The notes: generated by a model not told the origin, from the sequence alone. A stretch of DNA of 27,825 nucleotides from an uncultured Collinsella sp. (GCA_900544205.1 UQUG01000022.1:1-27825), one strand, 5' to 3'; counted from the first letter of the stretch, positions 6,828-14,958 are shown. Numbers and translations are program-made.

Positions 6828-8128
6828 TCGTCCACCTCCTCTTGTGTGAGCGTCCCCGACCGCAGGCCTTCTGCGATAAACGGCGGCTCGCGGTCAAGCC
6901 TCCAGGTGCGCTCGGCGGCATCGAAAGTCACATAGCGCTCGAGCTCTACGCCGCCCGACGCGGCGCGACGCACCCCCGAATACGAGGAGACGAAGCGCCT
7001 GCCATCGGCGTGGCGCTCAGACATCACGATGCCGTCGAGCGCCATGGCAATCTGCTCCTCGATGAGCTCGCTCGGCAGATCGATGCCATAACGTGCAAGC
7101 AACGTCAGACGCACCACGGTCTCCTGTTCTGAACCCGCATGAAGTGTCGTGAGCGACCCGTCGTGGCCCGTGTTCATGGCCTGCAACATGTCGCAGCACT
7201 CGGCACCGCGCACCTCGCCCACCACGATGCGGTCGGGGCGCATGCGCAGAGCATTGGTCACCAGGTCGCGGATCGTCACCGCGCCCTCGCCCTCAATTGA
7301 AGCCTCGCGCGCCTCTAGACGCACCACGTGCGGATGATGCGCAAACTTGAGCTCGGCAGAGTCCTCGATCGTCACGATGCGCTCGCCGGTGGAAATCTCA
7401 CATGACAACGCGTTGAGCAGGGTGGTCTTACCAGATCCCGTGCCTCCCGCAACCGCCAGGTCCTGTCGCAGCGACACCGCGCACGACAACAGCTGCGCAT
7501 ACCAAAGCGGCAGCGACCCCAGCCCCACAAGCTCGTCCAGCGAGCAGATGCGGTCCGAGAACTTTCGGATGGTGAGAATCGGTCCGTCAATCGCCACAGG
7601 CGGAATCACCGCGTTGACGCGATAGCCCGTTTTGAGGCGGGCGTTGACGATGGGGCTGCGCTCGTCGATACGGCGGCCAAGTGGCGAGATGATGCGGTCG
7701 ATAAGCACACGAATCTGCTCATCATCCTCAAACGCATGCTCGATGGGGTGCAAGACGCCGCCGCGTTCAAAGAAAGCCGAGCGGCAGCCGTTGATCATGA
7801 TCTCGGTAACGGTGTCGTCCTCGATGAGCGGCTGCAACGGCCCCAAGCCCACCACGTCATCCAAAATCTCGTCGATGATGGTCTCGCGCTCGGGCGTCGC
7901 GAGATCGGTCGGCTCCTCAACATTGAGCGCCGCCTCCACCGCAGGACGCAATTCCGAGCGGGCAAGTGCCGGGTCGACATAGGCGCTGATACGCGCCACT
8001 TCGTCGTAACCCATGCGGTCCATCACGGCGCGCTTGGTGCGTCGTTTCACCGCGCGGCGACGCCCCGCATCTACAGGCGCTGCCGCCGCTGCAACGCCGG
8101 CAGCCTTAATCCTCGTTTGCAGGCTCAT
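6800..8128 (-). CDS. tadA: Tad pilus assembly ATPase TadA/CpaF
   Basis: 442 residues; the ATG overlaps the tadZ stop as ATGA. All core motifs of a type II/IV secretion ATPase are present: Walker A GGTGSGKTT (228-236), Asp box RIVTIEDSAEL (250-260), Walker B RMRPDRIVVGEVRG (295-308) and His box NTGHDGSLTTLHA (319-331). The N-terminal region carries the CpaF pattern (VGLGPLQPLIEDDTVTEIMING, then ERSPIVNARLKTGYRVNAVIPP). It hydrolyses ATP in the cytoplasm as a hexamer to power assembly of Flp pilins through the TadB/TadC platform. No missing residue was seen. Confidence 0.96.
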   Translation of the reverse strand: MSLQTRIKAAGVAAAAAPVDAGRRRAVKRRTKRAVMDRMGYDEVARISAYVDPALARSELRPAVEAALNVEEPTDLATPERETIIDEILDDVVGLGPLQPLIEDDTVTEIMINGCRSAFFERGGVLHPIEHAFEDDEQIRVLIDRIISPLGRRIDERSPIVNARLKTGYRVNAVIPPVAIDGPILTIRKFSDRICSLDELVGLGSLPLWYAQLLSCAVSLRQDLAVAGGTGSGKTTLLNALSCEISTGERIVTIEDSAELKFAHHPHVVRLEAREASIEGEGAVTIRDLVTNALRMRPDRIVVGEVRGAECCDMLQAMNTGHDGSLTTLHAGSEQETVVRLTLLARYGIDLPSELIEEQIAMALDGIVMSERHADGRRFVSSYSGVRRAASGGVELERYVTFDAAERTWRLDREPPFIAEGLRSGTLTQEEVDEWRSLCPSS

Positions 8129-9774
8129 CGCTGATCACCCTCGCGCGACCAGGGAAGGCGAATACGCGGGCGTTCGGTTCGCATTGCACGGTCGGCGACC
8201 ATATCGCTCCAAGGACCGACGGCGCACCCCAGTTCCACGAGCATCTCGCGCGTGGCCTCGCGCACGCTGGTCGCAAAAGCGCTGGTCTGCCCCACTGCCT
8301 CGTCAGCGCGCCCAAACGCCATGAGCGCGGCGAGATCCTGCCCGCCATCGGCGATACGAATCTTGGAGCTCAACGCACAGGCAATCTCAAAGCGCATGGC
8401 GACGTCCTCGTCTGCCCCGCGCGCACCGAACCGGTTGAACACGGCGCTCATGCGCGTGCGCGGCACACCTACTCGACTTGCCAGTTCAATGACGCGCGAC
8501 GCCGATGTCGCGGACGACACCGCAGCATCGCCAACGATCAGGCAACGGTCGCTCGCCGCCACCGCAGCCGCCATGGCGTCGCCCCAAAAGACCGAGGTAT
8601 CGATAAAGACCACGTCGGATTCGCGACGCAGGACATCAAGCAGTAGCTCCACCGGACGTGCCATGAGCTCGGCTTGCTCGGGCGCCGCGACGGGACCCCA
8701 GAGCGTAACGCCCGGGGCGACGCGCATCGATGCGGCTACGATATCCGGCTCGGTGAGCGTGCCCGCCGCCGACGGCTCGATAAGTGCCGCCATATCGCGC
8801 GGAGCATCGACGCCTAACAAGTCGTAAAGGTTTCCAAACATCAGGTCCAGGTCGAGCACGGCGGCACGCAAGCCCAACAGCGACGATGTGTGTGCCATGG
8901 TGGCAACGATCGTCGACTTGCCGCAACCGCCCGAACCCGAAATGGCGCAGATGACCGGAGCTCGATGCGGCGAAGCGGCAGCGTCTGCCGGCGGCATCGG
9001 AGGCGGCGGGGCGGGCGTCGGTGACAGCGTCCCCGTCTCCCCCGCCGCAACTACACGCTGCGTCCAAGCCGGCATGGCGGCTTGTTCGGTCTGCGAGGCA
9101 GGCTCGTTCTGCGCAATCTGCTCATGCTGCATCAGCGACAACTCGCCGCACCCGGCAAAGCCCTCAACTTCGTCGAGTTCATCCGCCAGATTCACGCCGC
9201 GCACGTATCCCATATCTACAGCCGGGGAGTCGCCAGCATGCTGCGCCGGTCCTCCAGCGTCATCGTATACAAGGGGGTTCCGGGGGCGCCGACCATGCTC
9301 GGCTTCCGCTTTTCCATAATCATCAACACGCGGGCCTCTTGTAGCGCGAGGCGCCCCGGGTTCCCTATCAACAAAAGCATCGGGCTCAATCGTCATGCGC
9401 CGATCGGAATCAACCGCTCCCTCGCCCGCTCGCCCGTTGCCGCATATACTGTGCGCAGCGATGACCTCAGTCGCCCCTGCGCGAAACAGCCCCTCGATAT
9501 CCGACGGATCGAGTGCTTCTATCAACACGACCACGCGACTCACGCGGCCTTCGGCCGTCAGGCGCGCAACAGTCTTGCGCACATCTTCGGTATCAAACAG
9601 AGACGCCGCGATGATGGCAGCTCCGCGGCGCGACGGAAACGCCCGCGCCATGGAAACCAGCCCGTCCAGGTCACCCACGCGAAGCACCTGTGCACCCGTA
9701 TCACGGCCCTCGACTTCCCGCTGCAACAGCCCGTAATCGCCGCACGCGCAGCACGCAAGCCAGATCGCCTTCAT
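8125..9774 (-). CDS. tadZ: TadZ/CpaE-like pilus localisation ATPase
   Basis: 549 residues from the ATG at 9774, which shares one base with the cpaB stop (TGATG); a GTG just upstream is also possible. Residues 1-110 look like a degenerate receiver-type domain (VVVLIEALDPSDIEGLFRAGATEVIAA). Residues 115-270 are a long low-complexity linker with a proline run. Then comes a MinD/ParA-like ATPase: P-loop ISGSGGCGKST near 279-288, VLDLDLMFGNLYDLLG near 307-321, and FIDTSVFWGDAMAAAV. The P-loop has Ser/Gly where MinD-type proteins usually have the first Lys. TadZ proteins mark the pilus assembly site at the membrane. The linker is longer than usual. Confidence 0.88.
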   Translation of the reverse strand: MKAIWLACCACGDYGLLQREVEGRDTGAQVLRVGDLDGLVSMARAFPSRRGAAIIAASLFDTEDVRKTVARLTAEGRVSRVVVLIEALDPSDIEGLFRAGATEVIAAHSICGNGRAGEGAVDSDRRMTIEPDAFVDREPGAPRATRGPRVDDYGKAEAEHGRRPRNPLVYDDAGGPAQHAGDSPAVDMGYVRGVNLADELDEVEGFAGCGELSLMQHEQIAQNEPASQTEQAAMPAWTQRVVAAGETGTLSPTPAPPPPMPPADAAASPHRAPVICAISGSGGCGKSTIVATMAHTSSLLGLRAAVLDLDLMFGNLYDLLGVDAPRDMAALIEPSAAGTLTEPDIVAASMRVAPGVTLWGPVAAPEQAELMARPVELLLDVLRRESDVVFIDTSVFWGDAMAAAVAASDRCLIVGDAAVSSATSASRVIELASRVGVPRTRMSAVFNRFGARGADEDVAMRFEIACALSSKIRIADGGQDLAALMAFGRADEAVGQTSAFATSVREATREMLVELGCAVGPWSDMVADRAMRTERPRIRLPWSREGDQR

Positions 9775-10433
9775 CACTCGTCGCCTCCGCTCTTTTTGCC
9801 GCGCGCCGTGGCGGGAATCGTCAAGCTGACCGTTCCCTTGCCCGAGGCTCCCAGCAGTTCCTTGACGTCTTCGGGGTCAGCCGCCAGCGTCACCCATTCG
9901 ATCTTGCCCTCGCGCGTGGCACCGGAATCCTCACTGGTATCGATCACGTACGCGCCGCACAGTCGATCGGTTACGCCGTCTTTTTGCACATACACATCCA
10001 CGTAGCTGCCCACGCCCGTAGCACCGCCGACCGAGTGCTCGGCATCGACCGCTACCGAAACGGCGACCTTGCCCTTAGGCACCTCGAGCTTGTGGCTCTC
10101 GGCCTTGGTGTGGACATTGCAGATCACGGCGTTTTTGGGAATACGCGAAGTCGTCACGTCGCCGCGCACCTGGCGCAGCTCGGTCGCCGCGTCACGCGGC
10201 AGCAGACTCGTCAGCCATTCCTGGGTTATGACATTGGTCTCATCGAGGGTCTCGCCCACATCGATATCGCGCGCCGCGACGCATACCTCGACGCGATCGC
10301 CACCGTACTTGGCCAAGGTCTCAGCCTGGACCTGTTCGGCTTGCGAGCGGGTCGACGAGCCGTAAACCATGCAGAGCAGAGCAGCGAGCACGCCCGCGAC
10401 CAGACTGATGGCGATGCGCTTGCTCTTGTTCAC
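9774..10433 (-). CDS. cpaB: CpaB/RcpC-like Tad pilus assembly protein
   Basis: 219 residues from a GTG at 10433, chosen because AGAGGAG lies five bases before it; an in-frame ATG at 10448 has no such site. There is an N-terminal membrane anchor (ISLVAGVLAALLCMVYG). Then comes an SAF-type domain (VEVCVAARDIDVGETLDETNVITQEWLTS) and the CpaB pattern RIPKNAVICNVHT...VPKGKVAVSVAVDAEHSVGGATGVGSYVDVYV. It is the first gene of the operon. In diderms RcpC/CpaB acts with the secretin; in a monoderm it probably acts on the outer face of the membrane or wall (inference). Confidence 0.88.
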   Translation of the reverse strand: MNKSKRIAISLVAGVLAALLCMVYGSSTRSQAEQVQAETLAKYGGDRVEVCVAARDIDVGETLDETNVITQEWLTSLLPRDAATELRQVRGDVTTSRIPKNAVICNVHTKAESHKLEVPKGKVAVSVAVDAEHSVGGATGVGSYVDVYVQKDGVTDRLCGAYVIDTSEDSGATREGKIEWVTLAADPEDVKELLGASGKGTVSLTIPATARGKKSGGDE

Positions 10434-10507
10434 GGCCGCTCCTCTCATGGCAGTGCCGGGCGAATGCCCGTACCACCATTGTCTGGGCGGTCAGAGTGCA
10501 AAGCGGC

Positions 10508-10536
10508 GCAATCGCGATCTTGGTTTTCGATGTCAA
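10508..10536 (-). promoter_or_regulatory. Possible Tad operon promoter
   Basis: On the minus strand a perfect -35 box TTGACA (10531-10536) lies about 100 bases before cpaB. The best -10 at 17-base spacing is only GATTGC (10508-10513), so the promoter may need an activator. It lies next to the repeated GCTGACC sites at 10544-10595. Confidence 0.3.
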
Positions 10537-10543
10537 ACCAATC

Positions 10544-10595
10544 GCTGACCAAAAGCTGACCAGCCCGTCAAGCTCATGGCAAGGTTTTGGTCAGC
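10544..10595. promoter_or_regulatory. Operator-like GCTGACC repeats upstream of Tad operon
   Basis: GCTGACCAAAA (10544-10554) is followed directly by GCTGACC (10555-10561). A perfect inverted copy, TTTTGGTCAGC, lies at 10585-10595. The first two copies are 11 bases apart, about one helical turn. The cluster is immediately upstream of the candidate -35 box, a usual place for activator or repressor binding. No regulator gene is adjacent. Confidence 0.45.
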
Positions 10596-10633
10596 ACGTC
10601 AGCAAGCTGCATGTTTCGAGGCTTTTCCGCAGC

Positions 10634-10668
10634 AAAAAAGCCGTCTCCCGAACAGTTGGGAGACGGCT
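10634..10668 (-). terminator. Intrinsic terminator of rsgA
   Basis: On the minus strand an 11-bp perfect stem (AGCCGTCTCCC / GGGAGACGGCT) with an 8-base loop is followed by six T residues. It ends rsgA and separates it from the Tad operon, which therefore needs its own promoter. Confidence 0.92.
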
Positions 10669-10685
10669 GTCATAGGAAAAATCAA

Positions 10686-11870
10686 TTACAGATGGACATC
10701 GGGATCGAGCATTTGAGCGCTCACGCGCATGGATGACGCCAAGTTTTGGAACGTTTCCAGACGCAGACTGTCGATCTGCCCGGCGTCCTCGGCCTCGCGA
10801 ACGGCGCAACCCGGCTCATGGGTATGTGTGCAATCGCCAAACCGGCACGCGCGCGATGCCTCGACAATCTCGGGGAAGGCGCGCGCCAGACCCCGCTCGT
10901 GACCCACGAGCGGTAGGCTGCGCAGGCCCGGGGCATCGGCGATCACACCGGCGTCGCCCGGCAGCGCCACCATCACGCGCGCGACGGTAGTGTGACGGCC
11001 CTGGTCGTCGCGTTCGCGCACACCGCCGGTCGCCAACGTATCGTGGCCCAGCAGCGCATTGAGCAGCGTCGACTTGCCGGCACCCGACTCGCCCAGAATC
11101 ATGGCGCAGCTCCCGGCAGGCACGCAGGCACGGACCTCGTCCAGGCCGCGGCCCTCGGCAGAGGACGTCACGATCACGCGCACGTCCGGACCCACCAGGC
11201 GGCGCACGCGGTCCAGATCGCGCTCGAGCTCCTCGGCATCGCAGCGGTCAGCTTTGGTGAGCACCACCACTGGCTCGGCATCGCAGTCGAGCGCCAACAC
11301 CAGCGAGCGCGCCACGCGGTCGAGCAGCACCTCACCGGCACCGAGCGCCTGCACGATTAGCACGCTATCCACGTTGGAGCAGAGCACCTGGCGCTCTCCG
11401 CGGGCACGGCCGCGCCAACGCTCAAAGCTCGTACGGCGCGGCAGCACGCACTCAATCACGCCCATATCGTGCCCGGGAGCGCGGCGCACCGCCACACGGT
11501 CGCCCACGGCAGGCAGCAGGACCTCGTCCTCGCCGCGCGACTTGGCAAACCCCACGGCATGCTCGGCGCGGAAGGTGTCGTCGGCAGTGGCCACCAGCGG
11601 AAACCCGCGATCCAGGCGAATAACGGCACCCAGCTGCATCTGCTCGGGCTCCTCGGCATGTGCGCAAAAGTCGTCAAATGCCGCCTGCTGAGCTTCATCG
11701 ACCGGCAGGTCATCGAACGCCGGAACATCCTGCAGCGCGTCAAGTCCCGGCACGTTTGCCAGCAGCTCCTCGGCAGACGCGGGGGCTTCGGTCGCGAGCT
11801 TCCGACGACGATCGCGCTTAGCCCGCGCCCCCGTCGTCTTTTTCTTCGCCTTAGCCTTCGCCTTGCCCAC
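10686..11870 (-). CDS. rsgA: Ribosome small-subunit-dependent GTPase RsgA
   Basis: 394 residues from a GTG at 11870 that has GGGAGG five bases upstream. It is a circularly permuted GTPase: G4 TKAD (205-208) comes before G1 GESGAGKST (260-268) and G3 DAPG (312-315). A zinc knuckle CRFGDCTHTHEPGC follows (342-355). An OB-type domain (about 80-145) precedes the GTPase. RsgA helps mature the 30S subunit by checking and releasing late assembly factors. The N terminus has a strongly basic Lys/Arg tail (about residues 2-24) and an acidic stretch before the OB domain, longer than in the E. coli-type protein. G3 reads DAPG rather than the common DTPG. Confidence 0.95.
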   Translation of the reverse strand: MGKAKAKAKKKTTGARAKRDRRRKLATEAPASAEELLANVPGLDALQDVPAFDDLPVDEAQQAAFDDFCAHAEEPEQMQLGAVIRLDRGFPLVATADDTFRAEHAVGFAKSRGEDEVLLPAVGDRVAVRRAPGHDMGVIECVLPRRTSFERWRGRARGERQVLCSNVDSVLIVQALGAGEVLLDRVARSLVLALDCDAEPVVVLTKADRCDAEELERDLDRVRRLVGPDVRVIVTSSAEGRGLDEVRACVPAGSCAMILGESGAGKSTLLNALLGHDTLATGGVRERDDQGRHTTVARVMVALPGDAGVIADAPGLRSLPLVGHERGLARAFPEIVEASRACRFGDCTHTHEPGCAVREAEDAGQIDSLRLETFQNLASSMRVSAQMLDPDVHL

Positions 11871-11923
11871 AAGCGCCTCCCAGCACCATAAATCACAACT
11901 GAGCAGGTATTTTAAATCAAATA

Positions 11924-11952
11924 GAGCTGGCCGGGCAAAGCCCGACCAGCTC
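11924..11952 (-). terminator. Hairpin between Ca2+ ATPase and rsgA
   Basis: GAGCTGG..CGGGC-AAA-GCCCG..CCAGCTC forms a 13-position stem with a single mismatch and a three-base loop. On the minus strand it is followed by TATTTGATTTAAAA, a T-rich but broken tail. It is probably a terminator for the ATPase, placed just upstream of rsgA. Confidence 0.5.
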
Positions 11953-12012
11953 ACAAACTTTCCCTCAGCCCTTTATCATCCGCGCGGGAGAAAAGCCAGC
12001 AAGGATACCGCA

Positions 12013-12100
12013 GGGCCCGCCCCGGAAGCCCTTTCTCCCGAACGATTCCACGGCGCGAAGCGCGAGGACCAGTGAGGGAGAAAGGGCGTGGGGCGGGCCC
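12013..12100. repeat. Long imperfect inverted repeat downstream of Ca2+ ATPase
   Basis: Arms of about 25 bases (12013-12039 and 12076-12100) pair along GGGCCCGCCCC and GCCCTTTCTCCC, with only a small internal bulge (GGAA opposite a two-base gap). The 36-base loop contains a further GGCGCGAAGCGC motif. It starts 13 bases after the ATPase stop. There is no T-tract, so it may be an RNA-stabilising or REP-like element rather than a simple terminator. Confidence 0.7.
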
Positions 12101-12112
12101 GGACAGGTTAAC

Positions 12113-14794
12113 TTACTCCTTCTCGACCGCGCGCATGATCGCCTTGTAGATCTCCATCAGCGGGATGATCAGGAAGGCCAGGCCCAGCGCGGCAAGAACG
12201 CCCTTGAGCTCAAGCGTCACAGGGCCAAAGAACATCTCGGCAAGCGTCGGCTGTACGGTCACGATCACCGTCAGCACCAGCGCCAGCGCAGCGGAAGCCC
12301 ACAGCCACTTGTTCTGCTTCTTCATGGTGAACAGCGACGCACGACGGCTGCGCATATTGAAGCAGTGGAAAATCTCGACCATGTTGAGCGTGATGAACGC
12401 CATCATCACGCCTTCCTCGTCGGCATTGCCGGCGATCATATCGGCGATGTGAATGTAGCCCATGTCAAAGTACACGCCCACAAAGAAGCTCGCCAGCACC
12501 AGCACAGTGATGATCAAGCCCTGGACCACACAGTCCAGGCCCATATTGCCGGCAAAGACACCATCCTTGGCGTTGCGCGGCTTGCGCTTCATAATGTCGC
12601 CCTCGGCGTCCTCCATGCCCAGCGCGAGCGCGGGGAAACAGTCGGTAACCAGGTTCACCCACAGCAGCTGCACCGGCTGGAAGATGGTAAAGCCGATGAG
12701 CGTGGCGATAAACACCGAGAAGACCTCGGCAAGGTTTGCCGAAAGCAGGAACTGGATGACCTTGCGGATGTTGTCGTAGATGCGACGGCCCTCTTCGCAG
12801 GCACCGATGATGGTGGCGAAGTTGTCATCGGCAAGCACCATGTCGGCGACGTTCTTGGTGACGTCGGTACCGGTGATGCCCATGCCAACGCCGATGTCGG
12901 CGCGCTTGATGGACGGGGCGTCGTTGACGCCGTCGCCCGTCATGGCCACGATCTGGTCGCGCGACTTCCAAGCCTCGACGATGCGGGTCTTGTGCTCGGG
13001 CTGAACGCGGGCGTACACGCCGTAGTCCTCGATGTGCGCGTCGAGTTCCTCGTCGCTCATGCGGTCGAGGTCGGCGCCCGTGATGGCCTGGCTGCGATCG
13101 GTGACGATACCCAGCTGCTTGGCGATGGCCACGGCGGTGTCGATGTGGTCGCCCGTAATCATGACGGTGCGGATACCGGCATCGTGGGCCTCGCGGATGG
13201 CGTCGGCGACCTCGGGGCGGACCGGGTCAATCATGCCGGACAGGCCGCAGAAGACCAGGTCGTGCTCGAGCGCAGCGGGGCTGCAGTCGGCCGGGACCTC
13301 GGTGTAGGTGCGGCTTGCCAGCGCCAGCACGCGCAGGGCCTCGTCGGCCATGGCCTTGTTGGCGGCCACGAGCTCGGCGCGACGCTCCTCGGTCAGCGGA
13401 ACGACCTTGTCGCCCTCGTAGATATGGGTGCACAGGCCGATCACCACGTCGGGCGCGCCCTTGGTGTACTGCTCATACTCGCCGTCCAGGGTCTCGACGA
13501 CCACGGACATCATCTTGCGGCCCGAGTCAAACGGGGCCTCGCCCACGCGCGGATGCTCGGCAGTCAGGCCAGTGAGCCCCGCCTTGCCGGCATCGTTGAC
13601 GAGCGCACACTCGGTCGGCTCACCCACGGCCTCGCCCAGCTCCTCGTCCCACTGGGCGTCGGAGCACAGAGCCATGCCGGCCAGGAACTTCTCCTTAGGC
13701 GCAGCGAGCTCGTGCTTGACGACGGTCATCTTGTTCTGGGTGAGGGTACCGGTCTTGTCGGAGCAGATGGTCTGCGTGCAGCCAAGGGTCTCGACGGCAG
13801 AGAGCTTGCGGATAATCGCCTGACGCTTGGCCATCTTGGTCACGCCGAGCGACAGCACGATGGTCACGACGGCAACCAGGCCCTCGGGGATGGCGGCGAC
13901 GGCAAGCGAGACAGCGACCATAAAGGTGTCGAGCAGCGCGGTCGGATCGGTGAGAACGTTGCCCACGCCGTGGCGGATGATGTCGACGCCAAAGATGACG
14001 ACGCAGATGACGATAACCATGATGGTAAGGATGCGGCTGAGCTCGGCGAGCTTCACCTGCAGCGGCGTGAGCTCTTCCTTGGCCTCGGCCAGGGCGCCGG
14101 CGATCTTGCCCATCTCGGTGTTCATACCGGTGCCGACCACGACGGCGCGACCGCGGCCGTATACCACGGTGGAACCCATGTAGCACATGTTCTTGCGGTC
14201 GCCGAGCGGCACGTCGTCGGTGCCGGCGGCGAGCTCAATGACGTTGGCATGCTTCTCGACGGGCACGGACTCGCCGGTAAGGGCGGCCTCCTCGATCTTC
14301 ATCGTGGCGCTCTCGAGCACACGGCAGTCGGCCGGGACGGAGTCGCCCGCCTCGAGCATGATCACATCGCCGGGCACGAGCTCGGCGCTCGGCAGGTGCA
14401 CGAGCTTGCCGTCGCGCAGCACCTTGGACTGCGCCGCGCTCATCTCCTGCAGGGCCTCGAGGGCCTCTTCGCTCTTGGCTTCCTGGACCACGCCCAGTAC
14501 CGAGTTGACGATAACGACGAACATGATGATGGCGACGTCGGCAAAGTCGGGCTCGCCCTTGACCATACCCGTGAGCGCGCTGATGACGGCGGCAACGATC
14601 AACATGATGACCATGGGGTCGGCCATCTGCTCAAAGAAACGCTTCCACAGCGGCGTTTTCTCGGCTTCCTCGAGCTTGTTAGGGCCTGTCTTGGCGAGGC
14701 GCGACGACGCCTCGTCGTTGCTCAGGCCGAGGTTCTCATCGACGCCCTGGTCGCTGAGCACCTCCGCCGCGGCGGACAGGTATTCCTTTTGCAT
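12113..14794 (-). CDS. SERCA-type (P2A) calcium-transporting P-type ATPase
   Basis: 893 residues; the start has AGGAGGGG eight bases upstream. Domains in order are: cation ATPase N domain (1-70), TM1-2, actuator with TGES (173-176), TM3-4 with AVAAIPEGL (298-306), phosphorylation site CSDKTGTLT (Asp346), nucleotide-binding KGAPD, hinge MITGDH and GDGVNDAPSIKRADIGVGMG, then TM5-10. Calcium ligands of both SERCA sites appear kept: Glu of PEGL in TM4, Asn and Glu of SANLAE in TM5, and NLVTD in TM6. It pumps Ca2+ out of the cytoplasm; Mn2+ cannot be excluded. Its leader RNA looks structured and may mask the ribosome binding site. Confidence 0.93.
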   Translation of the reverse strand: MQKEYLSAAAEVLSDQGVDENLGLSNDEASSRLAKTGPNKLEEAEKTPLWKRFFEQMADPMVIMLIVAAVISALTGMVKGEPDFADVAIIMFVVIVNSVLGVVQEAKSEEALEALQEMSAAQSKVLRDGKLVHLPSAELVPGDVIMLEAGDSVPADCRVLESATMKIEEAALTGESVPVEKHANVIELAAGTDDVPLGDRKNMCYMGSTVVYGRGRAVVVGTGMNTEMGKIAGALAEAKEELTPLQVKLAELSRILTIMVIVICVVIFGVDIIRHGVGNVLTDPTALLDTFMVAVSLAVAAIPEGLVAVVTIVLSLGVTKMAKRQAIIRKLSAVETLGCTQTICSDKTGTLTQNKMTVVKHELAAPKEKFLAGMALCSDAQWDEELGEAVGEPTECALVNDAGKAGLTGLTAEHPRVGEAPFDSGRKMMSVVVETLDGEYEQYTKGAPDVVIGLCTHIYEGDKVVPLTEERRAELVAANKAMADEALRVLALASRTYTEVPADCSPAALEHDLVFCGLSGMIDPVRPEVADAIREAHDAGIRTVMITGDHIDTAVAIAKQLGIVTDRSQAITGADLDRMSDEELDAHIEDYGVYARVQPEHKTRIVEAWKSRDQIVAMTGDGVNDAPSIKRADIGVGMGITGTDVTKNVADMVLADDNFATIIGACEEGRRIYDNIRKVIQFLLSANLAEVFSVFIATLIGFTIFQPVQLLWVNLVTDCFPALALGMEDAEGDIMKRKPRNAKDGVFAGNMGLDCVVQGLIITVLVLASFFVGVYFDMGYIHIADMIAGNADEEGVMMAFITLNMVEIFHCFNMRSRRASLFTMKKQNKWLWASAALALVLTVIVTVQPTLAEMFFGPVTLELKGVLAALGLAFLIIPLMEIYKAIMRAVEKE

Positions 14795-14801
14795 ATAGAG
14801 T

Positions 14802-14911
14802 CCCCTCCTGGGATTCGGGCCACTCAGCAGATTGATGCCCGATCATAATTCCCAGGAGAAGGGCAAGGGCTCATCAAGGCTGCCGTGCTGAGCGGCAGTT
14901 GATAGTGGAGC
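14802..14911 (-). promoter_or_regulatory. Structured 5' leader of the Ca2+ ATPase mRNA (candidate riboregulator)
   Basis: On the minus strand two hairpins follow one another. The first (14869-14911) stacks GCTC/GAGC, ATCAA/TTGAT and CTGCCG/CGGCAG around a 7-base loop, with two bulges. The second pairs CTCCTGGGA (14850-14858) with TCCCAGGAG (14805-14813), plus an inner CGGGC/GCCCG. Its 3' arm includes AGGAG of the ATPase ribosome binding site, so folding would block translation. I could not match it to a known riboswitch class such as yybP-ykoY. Confidence 0.5.
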
Positions 14912-14912
14912 T

Positions 14913-14942
14913 ATGGTACCCCAAAGCAGCGCGTCTAGCCAA
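14913..14942 (-). promoter_or_regulatory. Candidate promoter of the Ca2+ ATPase
   Basis: On the minus strand TTGGCT (14937-14942) and TACCAT (14913-14918) are 18 bases apart. Transcription would start just before the first leader hairpin. Both boxes are partial matches. Confidence 0.35.
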
Positions 14943-14946
14943 AACA

Positions 14947-14958
14947 TTCCAATTGGAA
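14947..14958. promoter_or_regulatory. 12-bp perfect palindrome upstream of Ca2+ ATPase promoter
   Basis: TTCCAATTGGAA is a perfect palindrome four bases upstream of the candidate -35 box of the ATPase, in the divergent ATPase/pyk region. It could be a binding site for a dimeric regulator. No matching regulator is visible here. Confidence 0.35.

Noticed and set aside
10544..10604. CRISPR-like repeats
   Set aside because: There are only two direct copies and one inverted copy of a 7-11-base motif, with no regular spacers and no cas genes.
12365..14848. 827-codon open frame on the plus strand antisense to the Ca2+ ATPase
   Set aside because: It is the mirror of a highly conserved, motif-complete ATPase. 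Its translation is a repetitive His/Asp/Gly/Leu-rich chain with no domain, produced by the biased codon use of the real gene.
14800..14930. yybP-ykoY manganese riboswitch upstream of the Ca2+ ATPase
   Set aside because: The leader is structured, but I could not find the conserved loop sequences of that class. It is kept as an unassigned structured leader.
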